Of a stretch of DNA of 64,000 nt, positions 10,679 to 23,409 are shown piece after piece. Numbering within the stretch: position 1 is the stretch's first letter; each line of letters begins with the position of its first letter. A program made the translations under genes and the position numbers. This DNA is from Pilaira anomala. Taxonomy: Eukaryota > Mucoromycota > Mucoromycetes > Mucorales > Mucoraceae. The stretch is taken from the NCBI GenBank assembly GCA_025716855.1, contig JAIXMQ010000081.1, forward strand, positions 36,451 through 100,450, written 5' to 3'. The notes beneath the pieces were generated by a model. The model made no database searches and was not told the origin of the DNA. It worked only from the letters and a program-made list of their open reading frames with translations.

Positions 10679-13600
10679 TTACGCGGCGACCTTTTCAGTT
10701 TCTTTTTCTTCTGTTAATACATCACTCCATACTTTTTCAGCATCTTCCTTTTTTACATCAGGGAAAACGACATCATAAACATCTTTGTAAGTATCACAAG
10801 GTACACCAGTCAAACCTTCCTTAATATATTCAGGTAATTCATCCCAGTCAGCTTGATTATCCTTAGGGAATAAGATGGTATCAACCTTGGAGCGCTTAGC
10901 GGCAATTGTCTTTTCTTTCAAACCACCAATCTTCAAGACTTTACCAGTAACGGTTAACTCACCTGTCATAGCAATGTTGGAGCTAACGGGTTTATTAAGA
11001 GCTAATGAAAGTAATGCAGTAGTCATTGTAACACCAGCGGAAGGTCCTAAGAAGAAGAAAAAATAGCTTATCAGATTATCTTTCTCATTTAAATTCAATT
11101 AATTAGTACTATACCATCTTTGGGAACAGCACCGGCAGGACAATGTAAATGAACCTTGGCCTTATCAAAGAATTTGTTTTTAGGGAAATGAGTAGCTATT
11201 AATGACTTTGCAAATGTGTAAGCGATGCTAGTGGATTCCTTCATAACATCACCAAGTTGACCAGTTTTTGAAAGATGAGGGGTAGATTTAGGTCCAAGTG
11301 ATGATTCAAGGACAGATTCAATATAGAGAGAAGTACCACCTAAAAAAAGAAAAGAAAAAAAGATATATTAGTTATCAAGTTGATGTATATAGTATATTGT
11401 TATTGTAGTTTACCCATGCTAGTCCAAGCCAAACCCATTACAACACCAGGAGGAGTTTTTTCATAAAGTCTTTCGGTTTGATATACTTGAGGACCAACAT
11501 AATCCTTCAAATTTTCACTATCAATTTTAATAGAAACATTACTATCAACAATCATGGGTTTAGCAACTTCAGTTTCCGATTTAATTTCTTGACTTTCAGG
11601 ATTATTGTCTTTATCAGTCACTTCTGATTTAACTTCTTCAGTAACATCCTTCTCATCCTTAGTCACTTCTTGAACCACTTTAAGAGCAGCCTTTCTAAAT
11701 ACTTTATCAATGTGCTTCTTCAAATTACGTACACCACTCTCACGACAATAACTCTTAATCAAGGAATCGATAGCTTCAGGTGTCAAGTTGACATTTACAT
11801 TTTCAAGACCAGCAGCCTTCTTTGCAACAGGAGCTAAATACTTTTCAGCAATAGCAGCTTTTTCTTCAGCAATATAACCAGAGAGTTGAATGACTTCCAT
11901 ACGATCCAAGAGGGGACCAGGAATAGTATCGAGTACATTTGCAGTACAGACAAATAAAACCTTGGATAAATCAACAGGAACATCCATATAATGATCCAGG
12001 AAACTACTGTTTTGTTCAGGATCTAATAACTCTAAAAGAGCAGAAGAAGGATCACCTTGATGACCTCTACCAAGCTTATCGATTTCATCGATTAAAATTA
12101 AAGGATTTTCGGTTTGAACTTTTTTCAAGGCTTGAATGACTTTACCGGGCATAGCACCAACATACGTACGGCGATGACCCTTAATTTCAGCAACGTCAGT
12201 TAAACCACCTACAGAGAAACGGAAAAACTCGCGATCTAATGCACGGGCAATACTTTTACCAATAGAGGTTTTGCCTACACCAGGAGGACCAGAAAGACAA
12301 AGAATTTTACCTTCAACAGTACCTCTTAATTTTCCTACAGCGACAAATTCTAAAATTCTATCCTTTACGTCTTTGAGTCCATAATGATCTTCATCCAAAA
12401 CGGTTTTAGCATGAGGAAGACTATAGTTTTCGCGAGAGCGTCTACCCCAAGGAACTTGGGTAATCCAATCAAGGTAATTACGTGTGACATTAAATTCAGA
12501 AGCAGCAGGTTCAAGATGTGCAAGTTTATTAATTTCCTATAAGGAAAAAAAAAAAAAAAAAAAGTTAAAATGCTGTGAGCAAAGTTAACTTTACTCGCTT
12601 ATTTTTTTTTTCTTTTTAATTTACCTCATCAAACACCTTTTTAACAGTAGCAGGCATAGCAAGTTTAGCAGCCTTTTCCTTGAATCCTTCAACAAGTTTA
12701 TCTTTTCCATCACTTTCTAATCCAAGCTCTTTTTTGATCCCCTTTAATTGTTCCATTAAATAATATTCACGTTGACGTTTAGCGATTTTGCTTTCAACAT
12801 CCTTTGAAATTTTATGTTGTAATTGAGCATTCATTAATTCTTTCTTGAGTACAACAAGTGATTTCTGAAGTCTTTCTTCTACTGGTAAAGTCTCTAATAC
12901 ATCTTGAAGTTCGGATGCTTCACCTGCAGAAACTGCAGCAGCAAAATCTGCAAGCTTGGAAGGCTCATCAAATACATTACCGGCTGATTGTGACATGCTG
13001 AAACTTGCAATTTGGTCTCTGAAAAGTGGGTTTAAAGATGCAATCTCCTTAAAAACTGAAACAATTTCTGAAGTTACTGCTCTAATATATGGACTCTTTT
13101 TAGAAAATTCGGGTTCTACAAAATTATCAACATTCACAAGTGAGACAGCATAATCATCTGCTAAAATTGAAGTTGCATATTGAGGATCTCCTTTAGCCTC
13201 AGCTGCTTTATCTGATAAAAATTCATCTGATAAGAGAGAAAAAAAAAAAGTTAGCATAAAGTTTTCTGTCTTTTAATGATGTATTCATACCAGATTTTTG
13301 AACTGTAGCCTTTTCAGGTTGGAACTCGGATTCTGCAGTCTTTTCAACATTCTCAATTGCTTTCTCGGTTCCTTTTTCAGCAACAGCACCTTTAGACGCG
13401 TCTTCTTTTGAAGCAACTTCTTCAACAGCAGCCATATTATGTTTGTCTTTAATGGGTAACAATTCATTAATTTTGATACGTCTATGAGGATACAAAACAG
13501 CGGTTAATCCAGTTTCTTCCTTTCCAGACGAGGCAGGGAAGACACTAGTAATTTGAGCAAAAACACCCACTTGATGAACTTGATCAATATTTGTGATTGT

Positions 13601-14236
13601 ATCCACATCCAAAGTTTCATCCTTTAATAAAAATGCACCGACATAAGGTTGACCACGTTTCATTAATTCTTTGATGGCAGCAGTGACGGTGGGTTCTTTA
13701 ATGACGACCGCCTTGTAAAAACCAGGAAATAAAGGTCTTCCTGCAATAGGAAGTGCCAAAACTTGTGGATATACGTCAGGAACAGTAGGTTTTTGAACCT
13801 GGTTTTCCACTACGTCCCAAGAATGATTTTTATTTGATCCAGCACCATCCCCGTTGTTACCTTTGTTGCCATTGCCTCCATTCTCTCCTCCTCCTGCAGT
13901 TCCTCCTGCTCCTCCTCCAGTTGCGGGTGGTTGATCGGAAGGGTTATCTTTAGGATCACGTTCCTTCATTTCTACTGTACTATAGGATGAAGCTGCACGA
14001 CGCAAAGCAGCAGCGTTACGAATAGGTTGCAATCCAATATAAACTGATTTATTCTTTACGGTACGGGCAATACCCTCTCCACCCCAAATCGACACGTTGG
14101 CTTGACTACGACTTGTAGAAAAAGTACGTAAACTTAAAGGTTTCGTATTAGGTGTCTGTAATTGTGACCATATTGCCTGATTCACTTTTGAGCGTGGAAT
14201 AGTTTTGGACACATGAATCAAAAATGAATGACTCAT
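10679..14236 (-). CDS. PIM1: Mitochondrial Lon protease (ATP-dependent, PIM1-type)
   Basis: Five exons: 14236-13291, 13226-12625, 12536-11414, 11339-11115 and 11046-10679, giving 1087 aa, normal for fungal Lon. The Ser/Thr/Arg-rich start (residues 1-50) is a mitochondrial targeting sequence, followed by a Gly/Asn-rich low-complexity linker (about 100-140). Next come the LON substrate-binding domain ([18 protein letters not shown]) and a helical region. The AAA+ module has Walker A GPPGVGKT and Walker B LILIDEID, with an acidic Lys/Glu-rich insert typical of fungi before the protease domain. The catalytic dyad is Ser968 (DGPSAGVT) and Lys1011 (GGLKEK), 43 residues apart as in bacterial Lon. 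It degrades misfolded and oxidised matrix proteins and helps maintain mtDNA. Confidence 0.96.
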
Positions 14237-15335
14237 TTTATGATAAGGAAATTAATAAAAAAGAAGACGACAGAAAGAAATTCTTCCACCACCAAAAAAC
14301 TGCGTAATTTGTGTGGGCTCAACTGCGTTTTAATATGGATTTTAATTCGCCTGTGTGAATCTCACCCTGGTTCGAAGTAAGCCCAATTACTAATCCATTT
14401 GATTCGTAATTATTTCCTTTTTGCATGATTGTACGGAGATATCTTATAATTCCATCATATCTCTTCTAGATGATTTCAAAAAAAAAAGGCACTCATTTAT
14501 AATACGTATATTTTATATCTGTCATTAATCATATCATATTATGGGTCTGTAGTATTATGCGCCTTTCTTTTTGAATTCTGAAACCTGGGAACTTTTGGGC
14601 ACATTATTCCCTTTTTAAAGAAAATTATTAATGTGTCCAATTTCTTTTTTTCTCTGGTAACGGTGTGAGTGGCAATAATCGTAGTTATTGATTACATACG
14701 GAAGCAACGCAAACAGTTACTTATATCCAGATCACTATTTCGAGTGCTCGAAATTTGGCATATTCCAGATGTATAGACCTTTCATTTTATTCAATCAACT
14801 AATTTAAGTATAATTATATTGATATAAAATTATTTAGTATGACATATATATTCACAGTATTTCATACCTGTTTCATGAAGTCCTCTACAGTCCCCTTCGA
14901 AAAATGTATGCGTACATACGCAATACATAACATGCTGTATCAAGTATTTCTAAACTTTAACTAATGCCTGATTACACTTATTATATTGTGGAATAGTTTA
15001 CATACGTGGCTTGAGTAATGAAGATTTGAGTGTTGAGGACATCCCTTATCAACTTTTTTTAATAACAAAAATGGCGTCAACTTTGAAAGTTCAGATAATT
15101 GATGAGATGCTTTCCCTTCTGATATACGCTTCCCCTCTGACAGTCCGAAGCCCACGGTTATCATTTTATATATTTGATTATGAAATTACACCCGTAACTA
15201 CCAAAGATTGAATAGCCAATAATTACAGAAAAAAAAAAGTGACTTAAATCGTCTTTATTATTAAAAATCTATGTGTATGTCTATATGATATCGAGGATGA
15301 TGAGTGTGCGTGTGAATGGGGTGGTTGTGTGTGTT
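14237..15335. other. Intergenic
   Basis: Upstream region of Lon and downstream of the methyltransferase gene. No coding sequence recognised on either strand; the small open frames near 15000 overlap each other on opposite strands and look random. Confidence 0.5.
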
Positions 15336-15926
15336 TTAAAGTTCATAAACGAAGATACCGTCTTGTTCATCAGACGTTTTTAACTTTAATTCAGGTAACT
15401 CGTTCAAATTAAAAACTAAGCTTACGATACGAGCGCCTTTTCTATAGTGGTGTAATAAAAAGTCTGCAAACTTATCGGTATGATCAGGTAACAAAAAGAG
15501 TACGATGACGGACCATTGAACGTCGTGTACGATCTTTGGTAAATTCAACAAGTCACCTTCAATAAACTCAACTCGTGGATCCTGACCTAAAACTTGATTT
15601 GCAAGTACTTTTGAGGTTTGAACAAGATCTGCATCGGATTCAATGCCAACTGCTCTAGCAGCATTGAATTCAGAGACTGCAGCTGTAACAAAACGTCCAT
15701 CGCCAGAACCCAAATCAACTACTGTATCTTGACTATTCACTTGTGCCATCCTTAATGCTTTTAATACTCGTAATGCTGAAGTAGGACAAAAAGGCGCTAA
15801 GGTGGTATCGATACCTTCAAGATAGGCTGGAAAAGGGTCTTCTTCTCCATCGTCTTGAATTTGGGCATCGGCTTCTTGATATACCTTCAAAAACAATTTG
15901 TTATCTTCGTTTGACATCATTGCCAC
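15336..15926 (-). CDS. SAM-dependent methyltransferase-like protein
   Basis: Single exon, 196 aa. Class I methyltransferase motif I is clear (VVDLGSGDGRFV, about residues 70-81), followed by the acidic end of strand 2 (AVGIESDAD) and a motif II-like VEFIEGDLLNL. The DLGSGDGR form of motif I is shared with the FAM173/ATPSCKMT-like lysine methyltransferases, but the rest is too divergent to assign a substrate. Two in-frame Met codons (residues 1 and 3-4) could start it. There is no signal peptide or membrane segment, so it is probably cytosolic. The fold call is firm; the target is unknown. Confidence 0.75.
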   Translation of the reverse strand: MAMMSNEDNKLFLKVYQEADAQIQDDGEEDPFPAYLEGIDTTLAPFCPTSALRVLKALRMAQVNSQDTVVDLGSGDGRFVTAAVSEFNAARAVGIESDADLVQTSKVLANQVLGQDPRVEFIEGDLLNLPKIVHDVQWSVIVLFLLPDHTDKFADFLLHHYRKGARIVSLVFNLNELPELKLKTSDEQDGIFVYEL

Positions 15927-17173
15927 ACTATAGAAAAAAGTTTTTTTTTTTTTTTTTTATCTTATCTTTTTAAATTAAGTGTGACTCGAAAAGTTTTTTG
16001 CATTTGATTTGTGGAACTATCAAAGTAAAGTATGTTATCACCATAAAGATATAGATTTGAATTTAAAGAATGATATGTGCGCAGCTTATCTTAAAGGTGA
16101 TTATTCAAACTAATGCAAAAAAAAAAGTGATGTGGTGCGAAACATAATGAGTTTATACCAATATCTACTTTTTAACCAAACGGAAGATTACAAAATAAAA
16201 CAGAATAATCAATGGCTTCGTCTGATATCATGCGAACAAATTTTTTTCTAGTTTTAAATAAAGACATAGAGTTCTCAAGTCTCTTCTTTAACTACCCTTT
16301 TATTCTACTTTATATTGTTTTGTTTGTTTGTATGTGGTTCCGAAAGCCTTCTTTTCTCTCTCTCTCTCCTGACTTTTGATATATGCATATATAAAGTTTC
16401 CTGGGATCTGTTTGATATATAAATTAATTTGAGCTTGCTTGGCTGTAATATGTAAATTATTGAATCCTAATATATTATGTAGGTACGTTTTTTAAGAAAA
16501 TATATCTGGTTATTTAGATTTAAAAAAATTTAACATTATGAAATGATTATGAAAGATCTGATAAATTTATGTTGATCAGGATATAATTAAATCCAGAGTT
16601 GCATGTGGTAAAACATAGACATACTATCAGCTATCAGAAATATTTCGCTAAAGGAAATATTTACTAGATACTGGTTTTTTATGACAAGTTCACTGCAATG
16701 TTAATGCTGCCATTAAAGACTTTTTAAATCCAGATCTGCTTGTTTTTTTTTCTCCTTTTTATGTAGTATAACGCGATGAAAGTATGATGTTAAAAGAGAG
16801 TATTTGATACATTTGTTTTGATGTTTGTTGTAACTATATCAAATACTAAGCAATACGGATTCATCACCCCCCCCCCCTTGATTTCAGTTTATATTTAAAG
16901 AAAAATAAACATTATCTCTCTCTTTTACTGCTGCTGCTGCTGCTTATGCAAAATTGCTCGTGATTTTTGAATAATTTTTTTTTTTTTACTGTTTCAATTG
17001 ATAAATAAAGACGATTTTTATCCTGACATAATTTTTATTGGCTACATTTGTTACATGACAAAATTCACATGCTAAATAAACCAAGCCGTGAATAATCATC
17101 CTAAACTTGTTATTTTCTCTCTCTCTTTTTATTTTTTTATTTGTTGCCAATTGTGGGGGAAAAAAAAAAGAAA
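15927..17173. other. Intergenic between divergent genes
   Basis: 1.2 kb shared upstream region of the methyltransferase (-) and the peroxin (+). It holds C-tract and CT-repeat stretches (16355-16370, 16866-16877) and a short CTG/CTGCTG run near 16930. The 60 bases before 17174 are pyrimidine-rich, then a T/A run. No gene seen. Confidence 0.5.
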
Positions 17174-18616
17174 ATGGCAAAACCTATTAATGAAAGGGCT
17201 AGTACTATGCCGATGAACGAAGCTTTTAAACTAAACAGCGATCAACGTTCCATGAGTTTCTCGTCACCCAATACGATACAAACTTTGGACCAAATTCCTA
17301 TACCTTTATTAAAACTTATGGTTGTGTTGGGACCTACATTACGTTATACTTCACGAGTTGTGGAGATCATCATGTGGCGAACGGATCAGCCACGCCAATC
17401 TGTATTGATGGTATTATTGTGGGTCATGACATGTTTATGGACTTGGCAATTACTTGCGTTTGGGTTACCACTTTTGTTATTATATAAATTAGGCAGAGAT
17501 TGGTTGTCAGTCAAGACTAGTAAAGCTCGAAGAGAATCTATGGAACGAACACGACAAGCACAAAGACAAGTACGCGAAGAGAAATTGAAAAGAGATAAAT
17601 ATCATGATGAAGAAGATGATGAAGTCACACGGTTACAACAACAAAAGGAAGAAGAAGATGAACTAATCTCAAGAAAGATTCGACCAGAGGGACAAGTATC
17701 GCTGGACGATACCTTACAGGATTTAGCTATTGTGAATGGGTTTATTGATCATGTCGTATTGAATTTGAAGAGACTTTGGATTCATTTAGATGGTTCAAGA
17801 TCGGATACGGTTATTTCTGTTTTAAGTATCATGGTTTATACTTGGCCTATTTGGATCTTATTGAATTGGATATTACAACCTCATTTGATATTGGCTATTT
17901 TAGGTGCATTGTTATTGATTAGTCCATCACCTTGGTTTGCTATTATTACAATGGCATTAAGAAAGAACTTGATTTTAAAACATTTGATTGCAGCTACTTG
18001 GGCTTATGGTGTCGCGTTTGTTACTACTACATTGAGTTATTTTTCAAGTGATAAGATCAAGAAATCTTTTGCGATTCGACCTTGGATTTCATCCGTATTA
18101 TCAAGAGCTAAAAGTGAAAAAGAAAAGGCATTAAATATGTTGGAAATATCATCGAGTGAAGATGAATCAATGGGTAAACGTAGTGAGATGATATTCCAAT
18201 TTGAAGTATATGAAAATCAACGTTGGTGGCTCGGTGTAAATTGGACAACAAACATGATGCCTAGTGAACGTGGTCCTTGGACAGATAATCAATTGAAACC
18301 CATACCATCTAAAGAACACTTCAAATTACCCGAACCATCTATCAAGACAATTACTTTTACTAACTCAAATAATCAACATGTTAAACGAACAACAAACAAA
18401 GTCTGGAGTTGGGCTGATGGTGATTGGTGGGTTGATATGACAGGTGAATTACAAGGAAAAATTGATCATAATGGTTGGGAGTATGGTAATAATGCTTGGA
18501 AACAAATGAGTGGGTTACCTGGTATGCAAACATTTACAAGAAGAAGAAGATGGTGTCGTAGAGCGCGTTTAGTTGAACGTGAAATTGAACAAATTGAAAA
18601 CAAGAAAGATGCTTAA
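17174..18616 (+). CDS. DysF-domain peroxin (Pex24/Pex28-32 family membrane protein)
   Basis: Single exon, 480 aa from the ATG at 17174; an upstream in-frame ATG at 17141 lies in the A-rich leader and is less likely. The N-terminal half has several hydrophobic segments (about 45-65, 85-115, 210-300) split by a charged coiled coil (about 120-170). The C-terminal half carries DysFN (FEVYENQRWWLGVNW...GPWTD) and DysFC (VWSWADGDWWVDM...GWEYGNNAW) motifs, ending in an Arg-rich tail. This is the layout of fungal peroxisomal/ER membrane peroxins that control peroxisome size, number and ER contact. It is followed 109 bp later by a DUF4112 gene on the same strand. Confidence 0.88.
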   Translation: MAKPINERASTMPMNEAFKLNSDQRSMSFSSPNTIQTLDQIPIPLLKLMVVLGPTLRYTSRVVEIIMWRTDQPRQSVLMVLLWVMTCLWTWQLLAFGLPLLLLYKLGRDWLSVKTSKARRESMERTRQAQRQVREEKLKRDKYHDEEDDEVTRLQQQKEEEDELISRKIRPEGQVSLDDTLQDLAIVNGFIDHVVLNLKRLWIHLDGSRSDTVISVLSIMVYTWPIWILLNWILQPHLILAILGALLLISPSPWFAIITMALRKNLILKHLIAATWAYGVAFVTTTLSYFSSDKIKKSFAIRPWISSVLSRAKSEKEKALNMLEISSSEDESMGKRSEMIFQFEVYENQRWWLGVNWTTNMMPSERGPWTDNQLKPIPSKEHFKLPEPSIKTITFTNSNNQHVKRTTNKVWSWADGDWWVDMTGELQGKIDHNGWEYGNNAWKQMSGLPGMQTFTRRRRWCRRARLVEREIEQIENKKDA

Positions 18617-18725
18617 AAAAAGACGCCACGGAAAATACATAAAAAAATAAATAAATAAAATAGCTAGCCCCGTTTTTTTTTTTTCTGTCTCTTTAACATA
18701 TATAATTTCCCTATTATTTGATAAA

Positions 18726-19396
18726 ATGAATATTGTAAAGAAACATATTGGAAAATGTTTACATGTACCAGAAATGGTAGATAAAGTGAGAGAAATGGGT
18801 GTAGAACAAATATCTCATGTAGAGAAGCAATTTCCTTTTTTGGATCAACGATTGCCTGAGCAAAAAGTTACAGATCGTGAGAAGACGAATCAATTGAAAT
18901 GGATTGAATCTGTTGCAACTGGTTTAGATAACTTGATTCCTTGGTCTCCAATTCCTATTGGAATAGGATCTTTACTGGTAAATAAATAAATAACTAACGA
19001 AAAAATGACAAATGAATGATATAATCAATACGCTAAAAAAAAAAAAAAAAAAAAAAAAAAACTTTTTTTTTTCGCAGGGATTTATTCCATTTATTGGTGG
19101 AGCAATGGGATCAATTTTATCATTTTATCAAAGTAAAGTATATACATAATATATATATATATAAAGAGAGTACGTATAATAATTAATCACGATTGTTTAT
19201 ACAAACAGTTTATTTATCAACAAAGTTTGGTATTCCACTTTGGTTATTATTGCGAATGTTCTTTAATGTTTTAATTGCAATTCTGCTTGGATTAATTCCT
19301 GTATTGGGCGGATTTTTTCATATGTTTTACAAGTCTAATTTGTATAATTTCCAAGAATTAAACAAATGGGAGAAAGAACGCAAGAAAGAGGAATAG
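18726..19396 (+). CDS. DUF4112 membrane protein
   Basis: Three exons: 18726-18977, 19078-19132 and 19209-19396, giving 164 aa. The DUF4112 signature is present: WSPIPIGIGSLLGFIPFIGG, then [31 protein letters not shown] and YKSN, i.e. two Gly/Pro-rich membrane hairpins around residues 75-150. The function of this family is not established. The first 70 residues are charged and the C-terminus is a Lys/Glu-rich tail. Intron 1 contains a 26-nt A run followed by a T run before its acceptor. Confidence 0.85.
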
Positions 19397-19529
19397 TTTT
19401 TTATTTAAATAAAAAAATGAAGTGTTATATGTATTTAAAAAAAAAAGGGGGAGGGGCACAGAGAGTGAAAAAAAAAAGAGGGGGATATATTGTTATTGTT
19501 GTTGTTTGTTGGATTGCGCTGTTTTTTTT

Positions 19530-19988
19530 TTAAATTCTCAAGAGATCGTCCAATTCGTCTTCATCAGAAACCAATTCAGATAAAATGTTCATTAGAATAG
19601 AAAGGTCACCTCCAGAACGTAACCAAACTAACTGACGAAGTTTTTCTAAACGTAACTGAGCAGACTTTTCTTTATAATTTTTATCAGCAATAGACATGAG
19701 TATTTCTTCTCTTGCTTCACATATCAGACGTTGTAAATGAATCGGTAAAGCATAAATATCATCATTAAAACTAGGCGATGATAAATAAGCTACCATATCA
19801 GGTGCAGTCATTAAATTTAATAGATAATTATAACGGTATGGTTCTTGTTCGTAAGAGGGAATACTACATGTTTCAAATACTGGTGAACAACTCATAGAGT
19901 CTTCTCCAAATGTATAGTGTTCTTCATCGTGATGACAATAACCGCAGGATGAGTTATATGGGTGGTTTTTAGGTTGATATTCCATCAT
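19530..19988 (-). CDS. Hypothetical acidic protein
   Basis: Single exon, 152 aa from tandem ATGs at 19988/19985. The N-terminal third is rich in Tyr, His, Cys and Pro (CGYCHHDEEH). The C-terminal 80 residues are helical and charged, ending in an acidic-Leu stretch (LSELVSDEDELDDLLRI). I recognise no domain. Codon use and composition look real, and the frame is clean to the stop. The open frame continues upstream of the chosen start through a poly-Lys/Phe run derived from A/T tracts, which argues for the downstream start. Probably lineage-restricted. Confidence 0.6.
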   Translation of the reverse strand: MMEYQPKNHPYNSSCGYCHHDEEHYTFGEDSMSCSPVFETCSIPSYEQEPYRYNYLLNLMTAPDMVAYLSSPSFNDDIYALPIHLQRLICEAREEILMSIADKNYKEKSAQLRLEKLRQLVWLRSGGDLSILMNILSELVSDEDELDDLLRI

Positions 19989-21071
19989 GGTATGATTATT
20001 ATATTGATTTAAGAAAAAAAAGAAAGGCACAAAAAAAAAAAAAAAAACTTTTTTTTTCATCGTGCTAATTTTTATACCCTTTCTTATGTGCAACAAACAT
20101 TTGATTGGGTATTTCACCCGAATAGGTCCTGACAACCCCGCGTTTATTTAAAACCAAGTTCCTTTTTTATCCATTAAAAGATACTTTTTTGGCATAAATT
20201 TCAGATTTTTCTTTAAAATTTCATTGATTTGTTATATTTTTTCTTCGAAAAAAAAAAAAAAAACGGTTACTTCATGCAAAAAGGAAATCAAAAAAATAGC
20301 GTGTGAAGTAAAAATGTCACGCAGCTTTTTTTTTGTTGTTGTTGTTGTTGTGCATTAACATAAACAAAAAAAGTATATTTCTCTTGTGTCACAAATAACC
20401 TTCATCCGGGGGAAAAAGGGGGAGTGATACGTATAAAAGGTAACACGAAAGAAAAAAAAGAAAATGTTTATATACAATTGATTTATCTAAATTAATAACT
20501 TTCTGCCTCTTCAGAGTAAATGGGTTTTATTAATTTTCAAATAATGGTTTGAAACGGTCTTTATTAACTTTATTAGTTGGCGCTTTTGAATTTCATCATT
20601 TATTTACTTTAAGCCGTACATTCCTTGATTTGGTAGTAAGTCATCAGTATTCGCAATAAGTGACCTCATTTGATTTATATAAAGACGAAAGATTGGTTTT
20701 GTCAAGTTGACTATAATGCAAATAAGCTTTTTATGTAACTTGGTAGTTTTTTCTGGCTGCGCTTAACTCTTCTATTATTGACAGCTATGATTAGAATTGC
20801 TTAAAATTACATGAATTAACTTAAACGAGTAAAGTACAACTTGTGTTGATAATATATCTTTATAGTTAACTAGCTAGCAGCTGCCTTATAACCAGACAAA
20901 AACCGTTTAATCCAGGATTATCTTTTATCTAATTAAATATTAATGTTCCTCTTTAAACATAAATCTTTGAATGAAAAAGTTTAAAAAGTGTAACGTTTCT
21001 GTGTCACAAAATTCATCCGGGAAAAAACGAAAGAGTAGTGTAACACAAAAATGTTTTATTTATTACATTTA
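19989..21071. other. Intergenic
   Basis: 1.1 kb without recognisable genes, between the orphan gene's 5' end and the 3' end of Get4. It contains A/T homopolymers and a (GTT)n stretch near 20334-20350. Confidence 0.5.
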
Positions 21072-22396
21072 TTAATCAAGGTCTTCACTTGATTTACCAC
21101 CAGCACCTAATTGAAGTAAAGGATTGGATCCACCAGCAGCACCACCACCTCCAGAGAATAAATTAGCCATTAAATCAGCCATCATATTACCTTGCTTTCT
21201 AGGTTTTTGAATATTAAAGAATTGAAGTCCAATTTCCTGTACGAGATCAACAAAATTTGGTTCTGAACCATATAATCCTTCATATTTCGATTGAAGTTCT
21301 TTGAACAAATCAGATGCGTCTCTTTGAACTGTTAATAATAACAAATGAGTAAAGTTCATCCATGGATCTGCATAGATATGAAATGGTGTTGGTTCATCAG
21401 CTGATGCTTTACGCACTTTTGATTCTCCTGCCACAGGTTGCTTTCCTGCTGAAATAAAGTTTTTGTATGCCAATTGTCCAAATAAAATATCTTTTGTAGC
21501 CAAAAATCTAATTTATTCTTTTTAGTTTCCTTTTATATTCAAGAACAAAATATAATAATAAAACTTACTGGAGAACAATACGTGCAAGATAAATTCCTTT
21601 CCATTGAACATTCTCTTCTGTTGCCCATTCATAAGCTAATTTACCAATTAATTCTGCACTGTGTTGTGTTCCTAAAAGTAAATGATCTTCGGCCAAACTA
21701 TATTTTTTTTCTATGAAGGATTGTTAATATACGATTTCTTTGCATTTTCTCTCTCTCTCTCTCTCTCTTACCATTATATAACATAGTACCAACATAGTCA
21801 TGTAACTCAGGGTCCCCTTGAGGATACTCTCCGTTTGCCTTTGTCCATCTATATACCGAAAAAACATTCTTTAATAACCCTATTTTCCATCTATTTTACT
21901 TTGTGTATATATTACCTGAAAGCATTGCTAATGAATGTTTTACGTCCAACTTCAGAAGCAGGGAACAAACTAAGAATTTCAACAACGCGGTCTATATATT
22001 ATACACCAAGGTTAATGCATCAGCATGCCGAAAAAAAAAGGATGATGGACACAAACCTAAAGAAACTTCATCTACGGATACAGAAGCAAGTTTATAAGTC
22101 TCCAACATATAGTTGGCTAAATCAGAACCAGAACCATTTTGGTTATGTTGTAATAATAAAATAGCTCCATCGTGAAGTAAGCGAATAGTATCTTGATACT
22201 TTTCTTGCTTATTAAGTCTTAAAAAAAAAAGTGTTGGTATTTTATAATGAGCGCGTCCTTTTTTTTTTTTTTTTTCTTTTATGAATTACCTTCTTGCTAC
22301 AGTACGATACATTTGTTGAGCTTCATAATAGTTACCAGCTTTCACTGACTCTCTCAACTTTTGAAGTGTCTTTTCAGTTCCTTTACTCGAAGCCAT
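21072..22396 (-). CDS. GET4: Get4, tail-anchored protein targeting factor
   Basis: Six exons: 22396-22290, 22217-22057, 21991-21916, 21848-21772, 21710-21569 and 21507-21072, giving 332 aa (family about 310-330). The N-terminal LRESVKAGNYYEAQQMYRTVARR is the characteristic first TPR-like helical pair; the rest is an all-helical solenoid, with a Gly-rich tail. Get4 pairs with Get5 to hand newly made tail-anchored proteins from Sgt2 to Get3 for ER insertion. For exon 5 the acceptor at 21711-21712 keeps frame; another AG 13 nt downstream would shift it. Confidence 0.93.
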
Positions 22397-23409
22397 TTTT
22401 TCGCTGTGATATTAAAACAAAAACGAAAAAAAAAAAGACTTTTTTTTTTTTGGTGAATTCTTGGGGCACCACAAAAAAAAAAGCGATTTGTGACGCAGGC
22501 TTTTGGCCTGACTGTGGTGCCTTTTGAGCTTTATGCATTAACCAAATGCTTCATAGAGAGCTAATATTGTGCTTATACTTTATCAGCCGTATCATTTCAG
22601 GTACAATTATAAATAAAAACTAATTAGTTTTTGCAATTTATAGACATAGTTATAATAAAAGAAAAAAAAAAAGTCCACTGTGTGTGGTTGAATAAAAAAA
22701 AAAGGTCTAAATGTTAAGGTAAATAATAATAAAAAAGTCTAGCTGTAAAAAATGGTGTAATCTTGTTGGGGGCAATCTTGAGGGAAACTTATTGGATGGT
22801 ACATATAGACAAGACATTTTAAAAAAAAAAGAATGGTTTACACTTTTTTTTATTATTTTGTTTGTTTGTAAAAGAGTGATTTAGGCTCTCACTTTTAAAA
22901 AAAAGACGCTCATCTCTTTTTTGAAGCAAATGATTTTTTTACGAAAACACAAAGTAAGATATTACATAAGCTTTAAACGCTAAGTGTTTCATGTTTATTA
23001 TATGAAAGACATCATAGAATAGTTTCTACTACGAAAGGGCTAACATATTCTTTTTTAAGATTAGTCTATGTTGTAGGAAAAAACAGGGATCTCAACAAAC
23101 TTAAACTTAAACTAGCTATGTTTGTGTACTTCCTATAATAATCCTATAATTGACGTTGCTACATAACTCTAATCTGGACATATCTACAACAATTTGGTTA
23201 AAGAAAAAAAAAAAAAAAAAGGAAACAGAGTGCTACAAGAACAAGTAATAAAACAAATAGAGAAAATTTTTGTCATGGTCAATTTCTTAATTATCGGAAA
23301 AACATACTATAATTCGGAAACATAATTCATTATATTTCCACTCTCTCTTTCTTTCTTTCTTTTTCTTTCGATTTTTTTTTTTTCATCTTATACTTCTTTT
23401 TTTATACAT
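22397..23409. other. Intergenic between divergent genes
   Basis: 1.0 kb shared upstream region of Get4 (-) and the ankyrin gene (+). No gene seen. The last 70 bases before 23410 are a long pyrimidine tract (CTTT repeats), a likely core-promoter or 5' UTR feature. Confidence 0.5.

Noticed and set aside
17141..17173. Upstream in-frame ATG for the peroxin gene
   Set aside because: Adds only MLPIVGEKKKK read from an A-run leader; the ATG at 17174 sits in a better context and starts the protein-like sequence.
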